64,000 nucleotides of DNA from Aerosticca soli (lineage in GTDB: Bacteria; Pseudomonadota; Gammaproteobacteria; Xanthomonadales; Rhodanobacteraceae). A program made the position numbers and the translations under genes. The first letter of the stretch is position 1. Every line of letters begins with the position of its first letter. The DNA lies in NCBI RefSeq assembly GCF_003967035.1, contig NZ_AP018560.1:1511001-1575000 (forward strand), read 5' to 3'. Under the pieces are notes generated by a model, which saw only the letters and a list, made by a program, of their open reading frames with translations, was not told the DNA's origin and made no database searches. Of this stretch, positions 50,890 through 63,866 are shown in pieces.

Positions 50890-50942
50890 GGCCGGCAGGA
50901 AGCCGGCCATTTTTCGTCGGGGCAGGAAGCCCCGTCGAAAAA
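50890..50942. repeat. Two tandem hairpins with the same AGGAA loop
   Basis: Hairpin 1: GGCCGGC (50890-50896), loop AGGAA, GCCGGCC (50902-50908). Hairpin 2: 14-base arms at 50910-50923 and 50929-50942 with one mismatch, and again the loop AGGAA. Both have the same loop and a GC-rich top, so they look like duplicated modules of one element. Confidence 0.85.
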
Positions 50943-51016
50943 CGCTGACCGGCGAACGCGCACCTTGCCGGGCCATCAGGCACGGCAAGGCGCCTCATCG
51001 GGGTGCCGTTCTCTTT

Positions 51017-51053
51017 GGCTACTTTCTCTTCGGGCAAGCAAGAGAAAGTAGCC
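51017..51053. repeat. Perfect 14-bp inverted repeat
   Basis: GGCTACTTTCTCTT (51017-51030) and AAGAGAAAGTAGCC (51040-51053) are exact reverse complements around a 9-base loop. The sequence is markedly less GC-rich than its surroundings and has no T-run, so it is unlikely to be a simple terminator. Confidence 0.9.
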
Positions 51054-51145
51054 CGGCCGCCGGCAGGCGGACGGAACCCAAAACCCAGCCGCCGAAAGGC
51101 ACGAACACGCAAGCAACCCGTCTCATCACGACGCCACGCTCCCGC

Positions 51146-52198
51146 TCAAACACCATGCGGCAGGATCAGCATCGCATCGCCGTAGGAGAAGAACCGGTAA
51201 CGCTGCGCCACTGCATGACGATAGGCCGCAAGCACGAACTCGCGCCCGGCCAGTGCCGACACCAGCATCAGCAGCGTCGATTGCGGCAGATGGAAATTGG
51301 TGATGAGTCCGTCGATGCTGGTGATGTGGTAGCCGGGGAAGATGAAGATCTGCGTCTCGCCGGCGAACGGGCGCAGCACGCCGTCCACGATCGCGCTCTC
51401 CAGCGCGCGGACCACGGTGGTGCCGACCGCGATCACCCGCCCGCCGGCGGCGCGCGTGCGCTGGATCTTCTCCACCAGCGCGGCGCCGACGTTGAGCCAC
51501 TCGCGGTGCATGCGGTGCTCGTGCAGGTGTTCCGTGCGCATCGGCTGGAAGGTGCCGGCGCCGACGTGCAGGGTCACATAGCCGGCATCCACGCCGCGCG
51601 CGCGCAGCGCATCGAGTAGCGGCTCGTCGAAATGCAGCCCCGCGGTGGGCGCGGCCACCGCGCCGGGCGAGCGCGCGTAGACCGTCTGGTAGCGCTCCAG
51701 GTCATCGGCGCCTGCGGGCCGCGCGATGTACGGTGGCAGCGGCATCTCGCCCAGCTTCGCCAGCAGTTTTTCCAGCGGCTCGGGCGATTCGAAATGCAGG
51801 CGGAAGAACGCATCCTCGCGGCCGAGCACGCACGCGAAGCTGCCGTCGGCCAGCTCGATGCGCGCGCCGGGCGCGGGCTTCTTGCTGACGCGAAGCTGCA
51901 CGGTCGCCTCGTGCGCGCCGGTGACGCGCTCGATCAGGATCTCCACCGCGCCGCCGCTTTCCTTGCGCCCGTACAGCCGCGCCGGCAACACGCGGGTGTC
52001 GTTGAATACCAGCAAGTCGCCGGGTCGCAGCAGCTCGGTGAGATCGCGGAAGCGGCGATCCTCGAAGCGCTGCGCGGGCACGTCGAGCACCAGCAGACGA
52101 CTAGCCGAGCGCTCCGGCAACGGCGCCTGCGCGATCAGCTCGGGCGGCAACGCGAAATCGAAATCGGATTTCTTCAAGGCGCGTGAGGTTTTGGCCAC
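51146..52198 (-). CDS. queA: S-adenosylmethionine:tRNA ribosyltransferase-isomerase
   Basis: A 350-residue enzyme that builds epoxyqueuosine from preQ1 on tRNA. Visible: [24 protein letters not shown] (partial), [41 protein letters not shown] (partial), [32 protein letters not shown] and [16 protein letters not shown]. No ATG fits; GTG 52198 is used, with TTG 52177 (directly before [10 protein letters not shown]) as alternative. It lies 37 bp after the response-regulator gene. Confidence 0.95.
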   Translation of the reverse strand: MAKTSRALKKSDFDFALPPELIAQAPLPERSASRLLVLDVPAQRFEDRRFRDLTELLRPGDLLVFNDTRVLPARLYGRKESGGAVEILIERVTGAHEATVQLRVSKKPAPGARIELADGSFACVLGREDAFFRLHFESPEPLEKLLAKLGEMPLPPYIARPAGADDLERYQTVYARSPGAVAAPTAGLHFDEPLLDALRARGVDAGYVTLHVGAGTFQPMRTEHLHEHRMHREWLNVGAALVEKIQRTRAAGGRVIAVGTTVVRALESAIVDGVLRPFAGETQIFIFPGYHITSIDGLITNFHLPQSTLLMLVSALAGREFVLAAYRHAVAQRYRFFSYGDAMLILPHGV

Positions 52199-52235
52199 GG
52201 GACGCGCATTATCCCGCAACGCGCGACGCGGGCCG

Positions 52236-52838
52236 CTACAGCCAGCCCTTCTGCCGCGCAAGGCGATAGGCTTCGATGCGATTGGCCACGCCGAGCTTGC
52301 CGATCGCCTCGGAAAGGTAATTGCGCACGGTGCCGTGCGAGAGGTTGAGCCGGGCGGCGATGTCGCCGGCGGCGAGGCCTTCGCCGGCCAGCCGCAACAC
52401 CTGCCGCTCGCGGTCGTTGAGCGGATCGGCTTCCGACCACGCCTCCAGCGCGAGTTCGGGATCGATCGCGCGGCCGCCGCGGTGCACGGTGCGCAACGCC
52501 TCGGCCAGACGCTCGGCCGGCGCATCCTTCAAGAGATAACCGGACACGCCGGCATCCAGCGCGCGGCGCAGGAACCCCGGGCGCGCGAAGGTGGTGACGA
52601 TCACCACCTTGATCGACAGCTCATGACGCTGGATGCGCTGGGCGAGTTCGAGGCCGGTCAGGCCCGGCATCTCGATGTCGGTGACCAGCACGTCGGGCTT
52701 GAGCCGTTGCAGCTCGCGCCACGCCGCTTCGCCGTCGGCCGCCGAACCCAGCACGTCGATGTCCGGTTCCATGTCGAGCAACGCGGAGAGCGCGCCGCGC
52801 ACCAGCGCCTGATCCTCGGCCAGCAGCACGCGGATCAT
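52236..52838 (-). CDS. NarL/DesR-type response regulator
   Basis: A 200-residue two-domain regulator. The receiver has the acidic pair in [10 protein letters not shown], phospho-acceptor Asp54 (VTDIEMPG), Thr-Thr in [10 protein letters not shown] and Lys in [11 protein letters not shown]. The C-terminal LuxR-type helix-turn-helix reads [16 protein letters not shown], then [20 protein letters not shown]. It is the partner of the adjacent kinase, with which it overlaps by four bases (ATGA), and probably controls the ABC exporter upstream. Confidence 0.93.
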   Translation of the reverse strand: MIRVLLAEDQALVRGALSALLDMEPDIDVLGSAADGEAAWRELQRLKPDVLVTDIEMPGLTGLELAQRIQRHELSIKVVIVTTFARPGFLRRALDAGVSGYLLKDAPAERLAEALRTVHRGGRAIDPELALEAWSEADPLNDRERQVLRLAGEGLAAGDIAARLNLSHGTVRNYLSEAIGKLGVANRIEAYRLARQKGWL

Positions 52839-54070
52839 GCGGCGTGTCCTTGCAGCGTCGGCGCCGGCATCGACGCGGATGGCTCCGCGACGGTGGACGC
52901 CGCGGACGAGGCCGATGCCGCGCGCAGCGGCACCTGCACCTCGATGCGCGTGCCGCGGCCGCGCGGCGAATCGATCGCCAGCGTGCCGCCGAGCGCGCGC
53001 ACGCGCTCGCGCATGCCGGCCAGGCCATTGCCTTCGCCATGCGCGCCGCCGCGACCGTCGTCCGAAACGCACAGGCGCAGCCGGTCGCCCTGTCGTTCCC
53101 AGGCGATCCGCGCGTGGCTGGCCTGCGCATGCCGCGCGATGTTGGTCGCCGCCTCGCGCAGCACCAGCGCCAGCGCGCGTCCGGTCTCGGCGGGCAAGTC
53201 CGCCGGCGGCGGCGCATAGTCCAGAGGCACGCCGGTGGCGGCAAGCAGCAGGCGCGACGAGGCCAGCTCGGCGGCCAGATCGGTGGCGCGGATGCCGGTG
53301 ACCGCCGCCCGCACCTCGGCCAGCGCATGGCGCGCGACGCGCTCGGCCTCTTCCACCTCGCGGCGCGCGGCATCGGCATCGCGGTCGAACAGCTTGCGCG
53401 AGAGTTCCAGCTTCAGCGTGATCAGCGACAGCGTGTGGCCGAGCAAGTCGTGCAGGTCGCGGCCGATGCGCTCGCGCTCGGCGATGGTGGCGAGCCGGCG
53501 CACTTCCTCGTGCGAGAGCTTCAGTTTTGCCGTGACCTCTTCGTTCGCGCGCTCGGCATGGACGATCATGCCGATGATGAAACTGGTCAGCGGAATGCTG
53601 ATCACCGCCTGCCACGCATAACCGAGCAGCCAGGCTTCCAGCAGCATCGCCGCATTGAGCGCGGCGATGATCGCCACGTAGCGGCGCGGCGACATCGCCG
53701 CGCAACCGCGCAGCATCACGCAGCCGAACACGAAATAGGTGAGCCCGCTCGGATACCACGGCATCAGCACCAGGCTGAGCAAGGCCATCGCCTCGCCCCA
53801 TACGCGGGCCTGCCGACGCGGCGCCACCGCTGATTTGGCGTACATGAACAGGAAAAGCGGATAGGACAGCGCCGTGCACAACCACCAGCGCGCATCCCAG
53901 CCGCGGTCGGAAAAGATCGGCGTGATGAACACCCACGCCGTCCACAGCAGGTGCACCGCATCCACCCAGGGCGACTTGCCCAGGCGCAGGCTCTGCGCGA
54001 CGAACGAATCCGGCGCCGGCTGGAACCAGCGACCGAGACGGCGACGCCACGCTGGCAGGACGGCGGACAT
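52835..54070 (-). CDS. DesK-type sensor histidine kinase
   Basis: A 411-residue inner-membrane kinase. About five hydrophobic helices (residues ~35-175) precede a HisKA_3 dimerisation domain with phospho-acceptor His207 in ERIGRDLHDLLGHTLSLI. The ATPase domain follows, with EAATNIARHAQASHA (N box), DDGRGG and GNGLAGMRERV. There is almost no periplasmic loop, so it likely senses membrane state or its ABC partner. I prefer ATG 54070, with AGGA eight bases upstream, over 54079. It lies 15 bp after the permease gene. Confidence 0.92.
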   Translation of the reverse strand: MSAVLPAWRRRLGRWFQPAPDSFVAQSLRLGKSPWVDAVHLLWTAWVFITPIFSDRGWDARWWLCTALSYPLFLFMYAKSAVAPRRQARVWGEAMALLSLVLMPWYPSGLTYFVFGCVMLRGCAAMSPRRYVAIIAALNAAMLLEAWLLGYAWQAVISIPLTSFIIGMIVHAERANEEVTAKLKLSHEEVRRLATIAERERIGRDLHDLLGHTLSLITLKLELSRKLFDRDADAARREVEEAERVARHALAEVRAAVTGIRATDLAAELASSRLLLAATGVPLDYAPPPADLPAETGRALALVLREAATNIARHAQASHARIAWERQGDRLRLCVSDDGRGGAHGEGNGLAGMRERVRALGGTLAIDSPRGRGTRIEVQVPLRAASASSAASTVAEPSASMPAPTLQGHAA

Positions 54071-54085
54071 GGTCGGCATCCTACT

Positions 54086-54879
54086 TCAACCGTGCCGCTG
54101 CAGGCGTCGCGCGGCCAGCCCCAGGCAGGCCACGGCCCAGCCGGCCAGCACCAGCACGTGCGGCCAGCCCGCGGCCGGCGCGGCGCCGACCGCAGCGAGC
54201 GCGATCCGCTCCAGGTGGTAGCTCGGCCACAGCGGCGCGATCTGCTGCAACACCTTCGGCAACATCGGCAGCGGAAACCACAGCCCGGACAGGAACGACA
54301 TCGGCAGATAGATGAGTTGCAGCACGCCGGGCGCGCCCTGGCCCTTGACCAGACTGCCGACCAGCATGCCGAGCGCGCAGAACGGCATCACCCCGAACGC
54401 GCCGGTGGCGAGCAGGCCGCCGACTTGCTGCGGCGTCAGCGCCACGTGGGCCAGTGCGAAAGCCAACGCCAGCAACACCAGCACGACGACGACGGCCGCG
54501 CCCATCGCCATCAGCAACTTGCCGAGCAGGTAAGCACCCGGCGGCATGGGCAGCGCGCGCTTGAGCGTGAGCAGCCCGCCGTCGCGCTCGAACGCCAGCG
54601 ACACGCCGAAGCCGAACAGGCCCGGGCTCATCACGCCGAACACGCCGTAGCTGGCAAGCAGATAACGCGAGACCCCGGCGCCTTCCGACTTGGCCATCAG
54701 GATGCCGAACACGAGATAGAACAGGCTCGGGAACAGCAGCACCGGCAGCATGAAGCCGGGGTTGCGCAGATAGCGCAGGCACTCGCTGCGCGCCTCGGCG
54801 AGATAGGCGCCGAGCAGGCGGCGCGGCGACATGCGCGTGACATCGGCAGGCGAGTGGTCGACCAGCGTGGCGGTATTCA

Positions 54880-54880
<1 letters not shown>
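54086..54880 (-). CDS. ABC-2 type transporter permease
   Basis: A 264-residue permease with six hydrophobic helices: FMLPVLLFPSLFYLVFGIL, the SPGLFGFGVSLAFERDGGLL segment, then LLMAMGAAVVVVLVLLALAF and PMSFLSGLWFPLPMLPKVLQ (partial). ABC-2 exporters move drugs, peptides, lipids or polysaccharides outward; the substrate cannot be read. The ATG overlaps the ATPase gene stop by one base (ATGA-type), so the two are translated together. Confidence 0.9.
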
Positions 54881-55788
<908 letters not shown>

Positions 55789-56063
55789 GGGCGGCGTCCT
55801 CCTGGTGCTGAGCAGCGTAGGCGGCGGCAGGCGGCGCGTGCAGTCGCCCGCGTCAGGCCGTGCGCGTGACAGCCGTCATGTGCGGGGTACCGGCCCGCCG
55901 GACGGGGCGTTATCCTTGAGACAAGTACAAGCGGACCGCACGACACATGGCCTTTTTCGAGGCCATGCCTGGCCGTCAGGTGTCGCTTGCAGACTCACTG
56001 CCGGCCTTTCGCAGGATGCGAAAGACCGCCCTCTGGCAAGACTTCTTTTGAGGAGACAACGCG

Positions 56064-57560
56064 ATGGGCGTGATCGAAAAGCTGCGCGAGCTGCGCGAAT
56101 TCGGCGGCAAGCCGAGGACCGTGGGCCTGGACGACGCCACCGTCGAGCGCATGGCCGCGCTCGACGCCCTGCTCGGCGAGGCCGTCGACGCGGCGATCGC
56201 CCGCCATCGCGAGCTGCGTGCGGAGCTGGCCGACTTCCTGCGGCTGGACGAGGCCGAGCAGATCGCCCGCGCGCAGGCCGGCTTCGTCAACTTCTATCCC
56301 GACGATGCGGTGAACCCATACCTGCCGGCCGCCGCGCGCGGGCCGTGGATCGTCACCCTCAAGGGCGCCGTGCTGCACGACAACGGCGGCTACGGCATGC
56401 TCGGCTTCGGCCACAACGATCCGGCCATCCTGGCCGCGCTGGCCCGGCCGCAGGTCATGGCCAACGTGATGACGCCGAGCGTGGCGCAGCTCCAGTTCAC
56501 CCGCGCCATGCTCGATGAGCTCTCCCGCGGCCGCGGCCAGAGTCCTTACGGTCACTTCCTGTGCCTGAACTCCGGCTCCGAGGCGGTGACCCTGGCCGGG
56601 CGCATCGCCGACGTCAATGCGCGGCAGATGACCGATGCGGGCGGCCGCCATGCCGGACGCACGATCAAGCGCCTGGCGGTGAAGGGCGCCTTCCACGGCC
56701 GCACCGAGCGCCCGGCGCTGTATTCCGATTCCAACCGCAAGGTCTACCAGCAGTACCTGGCGAGCTATCGCCATGAGGACAGCCTGCTCACCGTCGAGCC
56801 GTACGACGTGGCGCAGCTCGAGGCTGCATTCGCGGACGCCGACCGCCACGGCTGGTTCATCGAGGCGATGTTCCTGGAGCCGGTGATGGGCGAAGGCGAC
56901 CCCGGTCGCGCGGTGACGCCCGAGTTCTACGCCGCCGCGCGCCGGCTCACCGAGGCGCACGGCTCGCTGTTCCTGGTCGACTCGGTGCAAGCCGGCCTGC
57001 GCGCCCAGGGCGTGCTGTCGATCACCGCCTACCCCGGTTTCGAGAAGCTGCCGCCGCCGGACATGGAAACCTTTTCCAAGGCGATCAACGCCGGCCAGTA
57101 TCCGCTGTCGGTGCTGGCGGTCGGCGAGCGCGCCGCCGGGCTCTATCGCAAGGGCATCTACGGCAACACCATGACCACCAACCCGCGCGCGCTGGATGTC
57201 GCCGTGGCCACCCTGGGTCAGCTCACCGACGCGGTCCGCGAGAACATCCGCGCCCGCGGCCGGGAGTTCCTGGCCAAACTCGAGGCGCTCAAGGACGAAC
57301 TCGGCGGCCTCATCACCAAGGTGCAGGGCACGGGGCTGCTGTTCTCCTGCGAGCTCGCGCCGCAGTTCAAGTGCTACGGTGCCAGCTCGATCGAGGAGTA
57401 CCTGCGCGAACACGGCATCGGCGTGATCCATGGCGGCGCCAATTCGCTGCGCTTCACCCCGCACTTCCGCATCACCAGCGCGGAGGTCGACCTGGTCGTC
57501 GCGCACGTGCGCAAGGCGCTGCTGGAAGGTCCCCGCAAGCAGGCCGCCGAGGCGGCCTGA
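56064..57560 (+). CDS. Divergent class III PLP-dependent aminotransferase
   Basis: A 498-residue fold-type I aminotransferase. The PLP-phosphate site is NSGSEAVTLAGRIADV; GAFHGRTERP, the PLP-pyridine Asp in FLVDSVQAGLRAQG and the Schiff-base Lys339 in FSKAINAGQYPLSVL are visible. The usual DEVQTGxGRTG is altered to DSVQAGLRAQG, and about 85 extra N-terminal residues precede the core. It therefore belongs to an outlying subgroup, perhaps lysine- or ornithine-like, but the substrate is unknown. GAGGAG precedes the ATG by eight bases. No pathway genes flank it, so context does not help. Confidence 0.85.
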   Translation: MGVIEKLRELREFGGKPRTVGLDDATVERMAALDALLGEAVDAAIARHRELRAELADFLRLDEAEQIARAQAGFVNFYPDDAVNPYLPAAARGPWIVTLKGAVLHDNGGYGMLGFGHNDPAILAALARPQVMANVMTPSVAQLQFTRAMLDELSRGRGQSPYGHFLCLNSGSEAVTLAGRIADVNARQMTDAGGRHAGRTIKRLAVKGAFHGRTERPALYSDSNRKVYQQYLASYRHEDSLLTVEPYDVAQLEAAFADADRHGWFIEAMFLEPVMGEGDPGRAVTPEFYAAARRLTEAHGSLFLVDSVQAGLRAQGVLSITAYPGFEKLPPPDMETFSKAINAGQYPLSVLAVGERAAGLYRKGIYGNTMTTNPRALDVAVATLGQLTDAVRENIRARGREFLAKLEALKDELGGLITKVQGTGLLFSCELAPQFKCYGASSIEEYLREHGIGVIHGGANSLRFTPHFRITSAEVDLVVAHVRKALLEGPRKQAAEAA

Positions 57561-57759
57561 ACGTGTCCGCGCATGGCGCCGACGACCGTCGCGGCCACGC
57601 CGCAGGACCGCATGAAAAGCGGCCGTGCCCCAGGCCGGCGCGCCATCGCATCCAGGACGACGCGTGCCGCCTTCAGCGATTCATGAGCGGATGCTTCAAG
57701 AACGGTGCCTCGCCGTAAAAACCCCAACCGGGCGAACCCACCTCGCGATGTTCCACGAA

Positions 57760-57782
57760 ACCGCGGCATGACGCGCCGCGGT
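57760..57782 (+). promoter_or_regulatory. Hairpin in the leader of upp
   Basis: ACCGCGGC (57760-57767) and GCCGCGGT (57775-57782) form a perfect 8-bp stem with a 7-base loop, 31 bases before the upp ATG. There is no T-run after it on either strand, so it is not a standard terminator. A leader structure acting on upp expression is possible but not shown. The rest of the 253-bp gap before upp shows no gene. Confidence 0.4.
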
Positions 57783-57813
57783 CTTGAAAAAGAGCCCAGA
57801 TTCCCCGCCGCCC

Positions 57814-58452
57814 ATGAAGATCGTCGAAGTCCGCCACCCGCTGATCCAGCACAAACTGGGCCTGATGCGCCGCGCCGGCATCAGCACCAAGGAGTTCCGC
57901 GAGCTCGCCTCCGAGGTCGCCGCCCTGCTCACCTACGAGGCGACCAAGGACCTCGAGACCATCGAGGAGACCGTCGAAGGCTGGGCCGGCCCGGTACTGG
58001 TCCACCGCATCAAGGGCAAGAAGGTCACCATCGTGCCGATCCTGCGCGCGGGCCTGGGCATGCTGCCGGGCGTGCTCGACCTCATCCCGGCCGCCAAGGT
58101 CAGCGTGGTCGGCCTGCAGCGCGATGAGGAGACCCTCAAGCCGACCGCCTACTACGAGAAACTCACCGGCCGCATGGACGAGCGCATCGCGCTGATCGTC
58201 GACCCGATGCTGGCCACCGCCGGCACCCTGGTCGCCACCGTGGACATGCTGAAGGCGGCCGGCTGCCGGCGCATCAAGGGCCTGTTCCTGGTCGCCGCCC
58301 CGGAGGGCCTGGCGCACGTCGAGGCCACCCATCCGGACGTGGAGATCTACACCGCCGCGATCGACCAGGGCCTCAACGAGCAGGGCTACATCCTGCCCGG
58401 CCTGGGCGATGCCGGCGACAAGATCTTCGGTACCAAGCAGTTGCCGGGCTGA
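57814..58452 (+). CDS. upp: Uracil phosphoribosyltransferase
   Basis: A 212-residue salvage enzyme converting uracil and PRPP to UMP. The N-terminus [20 protein letters not shown], the TPILRAG-like [32 protein letters not shown] loop [20 protein letters not shown] and C-terminal [16 protein letters not shown] are family signatures. Use of ATG 57814 gives the normal length. No uraA permease is adjacent. Confidence 0.96.
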   Translation: MKIVEVRHPLIQHKLGLMRRAGISTKEFRELASEVAALLTYEATKDLETIEETVEGWAGPVLVHRIKGKKVTIVPILRAGLGMLPGVLDLIPAAKVSVVGLQRDEETLKPTAYYEKLTGRMDERIALIVDPMLATAGTLVATVDMLKAAGCRRIKGLFLVAAPEGLAHVEATHPDVEIYTAAIDQGLNEQGYILPGLGDAGDKIFGTKQLPG

Positions 58453-58561
58453 CGCCGGCGGCGTACATCACGCTTTCGTCGGCAAGCCCCGCACGCCTTC
58501 GCAAAACTGTCTTCAAAGCCTGCTAGCTTGCCGGGCAGCCCATCACCAGGGGAACACCAGC

Positions 58562-61312
58562 ATGCTCGGCAAGCTCAAGCGCCGCGGGCTTCGGCTCGCG
58601 TTCGTCGGTATCGTCGCATCCTGCTTCGCGGCACAGGCCGCCGACCTCTCCGTCAGCCAGTTCCGCGTGCGCGGGCCGGCCGGCGGCAACGACGAATTCG
58701 TCGAACTGTTCAACGCCGGCGCGACGACGCTGGACCTCGCCGGCTTCAGGCTCAACGCCTCCAACGCCAGCGGCACCACCGGCACCCGGCTGACCTTCCC
58801 TGCGGGCACCGCGATCAAGCCGGGCTGCTATTTGCTGCTGGCCAACGGCGCCAGTGGCGGCTATGCCGGCAGCGTGGCGGCCGATCTCAAGTATGCCACC
58901 GGCATCACCGACGACGGCGGCCTGGCCGTGCTCGACGCCGGCGGCACGGTGCTCGATCAGGTCGGCCTGAGCAGCGGCTCGGCCTACAAGGCCGGCACGC
59001 CGCTCGTCTCGCTGGGCAGCAGCAACGTCGACCAGGGCTATGCGCGCCGCCAAAACGCCGCCGGCGTGCCGCAAAACAGCGGCGACAACGCCGCCGACTT
59101 CGTCAAGGTCGCGCCGACCTCGCCGCACAACAGCGCGAGCAGTTGCGTGGCGCAGGCGGCCGCGCTGTCGATCGCCGATGCCAGCGCCACCGTCCGCGGC
59201 GCCGGCGACGTGGCGATGACTTTCACCGTCACGCTGAACCAGCCTGCGCCCGAGGGCGGCGTCAGCGTGCATGCGGCCACCCGCGACGACACCGCCAAGG
59301 CCGGCACCGACTACGAGGCGGTGGACACCACGCTCACCATTGCTTCTGGCCAGACCCAGGCGCAGCTCAGCGTCACCGTGCACGGCCGCACCACCCCGAG
59401 CGAGGACAAGACCTTCCTGGTCGAACTCGGTGACGCCAGCGGCGGCGTGGCCTTGGCCGACGCCAGTGCGATCGGCGCGATCCTCTACGACATCCCGGTC
59501 ACCGCCGAGATCTGGCAGATCACCGGCCACGACGCCGTCTCGCCGCTGCTCGGCAAGTCGGTGCTGACCTCCGGCAACGTGGTCACCGCGGTGGGGCCGC
59601 AAGGCTTCACCATGCAGACTCCGGATGCGCGCGCCGACGCCGATCCGCTCACCTCCAACGGCATCTACGTCTACACCGGCGCCGCGCCGACCGTGACGGT
59701 GGGCGACGTGGTCGACGTCGCCGCACGGGTGACCGACTACTACCACATGGCCGAGCTCAAGGACGCCACGGTCACCGCCACCGCGCACGGCGCGGCGCTG
59801 CCGCAGGCGATCGTATTCGACGAGTCCACGCCTTCCCCCGATCCCGCCCGCCTTTCCTGCGGCACCACCAATTTCCAGTGCTTCATGAGCATGCGCGTGA
59901 AGATCGCGCACGGCATGATCAACACCGGCAACAAGCGCTTCAGCAACGAGCCCTATGCCGAGGTCAGCATCACCGCCAACGGCCGCCGTTCGCTGCGCGA
60001 GCGCGGCGTGGAATTCGGCGTGCCGGTGCCCGACGGCGTCAGCCTGCCCAACTGGGACGGCAATCCGGAAGTGTTCAAGATGAACGCGGCCGACTTCGGC
60101 GTGGTACCGGCCGCGACACCGTTCAACGCCGGCACCACGTTCAGCGCCGAGGGCGTGATCGCCTACGACTTCGGCGCCTACACCTTCATCCCGACCTCGC
60201 TTAAGGTGAGGCAGGCCGCCACGATGCCCCGCGCGGTGACGCCGGTACCGCCGCTGACGCTGCGCGTCGGCGCCTTCAACGTCGAGCGCTTCTGCGACAG
60301 TACGTTCGATACCGTCTACACCTGCAGCGGCGGCAGCAAGGAGCCGAGCGCGGACGAGGTGGCGCTCAAGACCCGGCGGCTGTCGAGCTACATCGGCGGG
60401 GTGCTGAAACTGCCCGACGTGATCTCGCTGGAGGAGGTGGAGACGCTGGAGCTGCTGCAGGGCCTGGCCAAGCAGCTCGGCGACGACTACCCGGTGAAAT
60501 ACGACGCCTATCTGCTGCCCGGCCACGACCCCAGCGGCATCGACGTCGGCTTTCTGGTGCGGCACGACCGCGTCCGCGTGCTCTCGGTGGAGCAGCTCGC
60601 CGCCGACGAGACCTGGAACGACAATGGCCAGAGCGCCTATGTCCACGATCATCCACCGCTGCTGCTCACCGCGCAGGCCGGCCTCATGCGCTTCAAGGTG
60701 ATCGCCGTGCACCTCAAGGCGCGGCAGAACGTGGACGACGCCACCGCCGCCGCGGTGCGCGACCGCCAGAAGCGCTTCCTGCAGGCGAAGTCCATCGCCA
60801 CCCAGGTGCAGTCACTGCAACGCGCCGAGCCGCTGACGCCGCTCCTGGTGGTGGGTGATTTCAACGCCTATCAGTTCAGTGACGGCTGGGCCGATCTGGT
60901 AGGGCTGATCGCCGGGCGCTACCAGGACAGCGAGAACCTGCTCAAGCTCGACGCACCCAACATCGTGCGGCCGGCGCTGTGGAATGCGGTGGAGACGGTG
61001 CCGGAAAACGACCGTTATTCCTATCTCTACACCGAGAACTTCGGCGAGATCCAGGGCTACACCAAGGCCGGCAGCGGCAACCCGGGGCGCACCGTGCCGA
61101 CCGTGCAGGTACTCGACCATGCCCTGCTCAACCTGCCTGCGCGGCTGCGCTTCCTGCGCATGCAGTATGGCCGTGCCGACATCGATGCACCGGCCCAGAC
61201 CGAAGCCGACGCCGCCCAGGCCGCGGACTGGACGCGGGCGATCGGTGTCTCCGACCACGACGGCTTCGTGGTCGACCTCGTCGATCCGCTGATTCCGCCG
61301 CTGCGGCATTGA
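58562..61312 (+). CDS. Secreted multidomain nuclease (LTD + Calx-beta + endonuclease/exonuclease/phosphatase)
   Basis: A 916-residue exported protein. A signal peptide ends at AAQAADL (about residue 24). It is followed by a lamin-tail domain (SQFRVRGPAGGNDEFVELFN to ~150), a Calx-beta segment (~200-305, TVRGAGDVAMTFTVTLNQPA with AGTDYEAVDTTLTIA), a ~240-residue beta-rich region with OB-fold-like character, and an EEP nuclease domain (from ~565). The nuclease shows LRVGAFNVERFCD, VISLEEVETLELL, VIAVHLKARQ, VVGDFNAYQ and the final GVSDHDGF, which carries the catalytic SDH. It probably degrades extracellular DNA. A hairpin follows the stop. Confidence 0.88.
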   Translation: MLGKLKRRGLRLAFVGIVASCFAAQAADLSVSQFRVRGPAGGNDEFVELFNAGATTLDLAGFRLNASNASGTTGTRLTFPAGTAIKPGCYLLLANGASGGYAGSVAADLKYATGITDDGGLAVLDAGGTVLDQVGLSSGSAYKAGTPLVSLGSSNVDQGYARRQNAAGVPQNSGDNAADFVKVAPTSPHNSASSCVAQAAALSIADASATVRGAGDVAMTFTVTLNQPAPEGGVSVHAATRDDTAKAGTDYEAVDTTLTIASGQTQAQLSVTVHGRTTPSEDKTFLVELGDASGGVALADASAIGAILYDIPVTAEIWQITGHDAVSPLLGKSVLTSGNVVTAVGPQGFTMQTPDARADADPLTSNGIYVYTGAAPTVTVGDVVDVAARVTDYYHMAELKDATVTATAHGAALPQAIVFDESTPSPDPARLSCGTTNFQCFMSMRVKIAHGMINTGNKRFSNEPYAEVSITANGRRSLRERGVEFGVPVPDGVSLPNWDGNPEVFKMNAADFGVVPAATPFNAGTTFSAEGVIAYDFGAYTFIPTSLKVRQAATMPRAVTPVPPLTLRVGAFNVERFCDSTFDTVYTCSGGSKEPSADEVALKTRRLSSYIGGVLKLPDVISLEEVETLELLQGLAKQLGDDYPVKYDAYLLPGHDPSGIDVGFLVRHDRVRVLSVEQLAADETWNDNGQSAYVHDHPPLLLTAQAGLMRFKVIAVHLKARQNVDDATAAAVRDRQKRFLQAKSIATQVQSLQRAEPLTPLLVVGDFNAYQFSDGWADLVGLIAGRYQDSENLLKLDAPNIVRPALWNAVETVPENDRYSYLYTENFGEIQGYTKAGSGNPGRTVPTVQVLDHALLNLPARLRFLRMQYGRADIDAPAQTEADAAQAADWTRAIGVSDHDGFVVDLVDPLIPPLRH

Positions 61313-61324
61313 AGCGGGCCACCC

Positions 61325-61352
61325 AGCCTTCCCGCCACACGGCGGGAAGGCT
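61325..61352. terminator. Perfect 12-bp hairpin between convergent genes
   Basis: AGCCTTCCCGCC (61325-61336), loop ACAC, and GGCGGGAAGGCT (61341-61352) pair exactly, 12 bp after the nuclease stop and 56 bp beyond the pip stop. There is no T-run, so it is a probable bidirectional transcription stop or 3'-end stabiliser, not a classic terminator. Confidence 0.6.
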
Positions 61353-61407
61353 TCGGGATGATCGGCAATCCACGCGGCCGCACGGCCGCGTTCGTGCGAA
61401 GGTCAGC

Positions 61408-63866
<2,459 letters not shown>

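Noticed and set aside
56006-56024. Hairpin CTTTCGCA-GGA-TGCGAAAG before the aminotransferase gene
   Set aside because: An 8-bp stem with a 3-base loop in the leader, without a T-run or a known regulatory motif; could be chance, so not listed as a site.
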